Below are positions 5,585 through 5,873 of a stretch of 5,873 bases of DNA, in pieces. Each line of letters begins with the position of its first letter. The stretch's first letter is position 1. The stretch lies in assembly GCA_023406225.1 (NCBI GenBank), contig JAEXWS010000159.1, forward strand, positions 1 through 5,873, given 5' to 3'. The DNA is from Bacillota bacterium. Lineage in GTDB: Bacteria > Bacillota > Clostridia > Oscillospirales > Oscillospiraceae. The translations under genes were made by a program, and so were the position numbers. The notes under the pieces were generated by a model that saw nothing but the letters and a program-made list of their open reading frames with translations, was not told where the DNA came from and did not search any database.

Positions 5585-5873
5585 ATGAGTGATATTTTAG
5601 CGGGGATCCTGTCGGTCCTCACCCCGACCGCGCTGCTGCTGATGGCGGGCGGGACCATGTTGGGTATCATATTTGGCGCGCTGCCGGGACTGAGCGCGAC
5701 CACCGGCATTGCGCTGTGCCTGCCGCTGACGTACAGCCTGGACGCCACAAATTCCATTGCCCTGCTGATCGGCATCTATATCGGAGGCATCTCCGGCGCG
5801 CTGATCTCAGCGATCCTGATCAACGTTCCCGGCACGTCCGCGTCTGTCGCAACGACTTTTGACGGGTATCCAA
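5585..5873 (+). CDS. tctA: Tripartite tricarboxylate transporter large membrane subunit (TctA), N-terminal part
   Basis: The first 96 residues of the main transport subunit; the window ends one base into codon 97. Family members are about 500 residues with some 12 membrane helices, so most of the gene is missing. Visible signatures are GIIFGALPGLSATTGIAL (27-44), the family's highly conserved GxxxGALPGL loop, then IGIYIGGISGALISAILINV (62-81), PGT (82-84) and DGYP (93-96), matching the GxYxGG...ILxNxPGT...DGYP pattern of TctA. The start is ATG at 5585, preceded by AGGAG (5569-5573), which overlaps the tctB stop codon at 11 bases' spacing. The N-terminal MSDILAGILSVL is a normal beginning for the family. 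The only truncation is the edge of the window; no frameshift is seen. Confidence 0.93.
   Translation, partial: MSDILAGILSVLTPTALLLMAGGTMLGIIFGALPGLSATTGIALCLPLTYSLDATNSIALLIGIYIGGISGALISAILINVPGTSASVATTFDGYP

Overview
The window looks like chromosomal DNA from a GC-rich member of the Clostridia (Bacillota), probably of the Oscillospiraceae/Lachnospiraceae type. Three things suggest this. The tripartite-transporter binding protein is a lipoprotein with a clear lipobox, as expected in a cell without an outer membrane. Shine-Dalgarno sites are strong and purine-rich. The FMN enzyme resembles a divergent branch I remember from anaerobic Clostridia. This is inference from sequence character; no database was searched.

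All genes lie on the + strand in two blocks. Block 1 (65-3502) is tightly packed: a divergent FMN-dependent alpha-hydroxy-acid dehydrogenase-family protein, a FadR-type GntR regulator, a ten-helix EamA/DMT transporter and a KduD-like short-chain dehydrogenase. Gaps are 1-18 bases, and a perfect 15-bp hairpin (3556-3590) closes the block. No promoter is visible in the 64 bases before the first gene, so the operon may begin upstream of the window.

The 442-base gap that follows (3503-3944) becomes AT-rich around a perfect 20-bp palindrome (3753-3772). It then carries further inverted repeats and a possible 24-codon upstream ORF whose stop overlaps the next start codon as ATGA.

Block 2 (3945 to the end) encodes a tripartite tricarboxylate transporter (TTT family): lipoprotein binding protein tctC, small membrane subunit tctB and the beginning of large membrane subunit tctA, cut by the window end. 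A perfect terminator-like hairpin lies between tctC and tctB and probably makes the binding protein more abundant than the membrane parts.

Taken together the locus looks like a carboxylate or sugar-acid utilisation cluster. The TTT system would import an organic acid. The FMN protein and the NAD(P)-dependent SDR would carry out redox steps on it or its products. The FadR-type protein, with its FCD metal site intact, would sense a carboxylate and control one or both blocks, perhaps through the palindrome. The substrate cannot be read from the sequence. The most notable oddity is that the FMN protein has lost the substrate-binding arginine and active-site tyrosines of classical lactate/glycolate oxidases while keeping the catalytic histidine and FMN-binding lysine.
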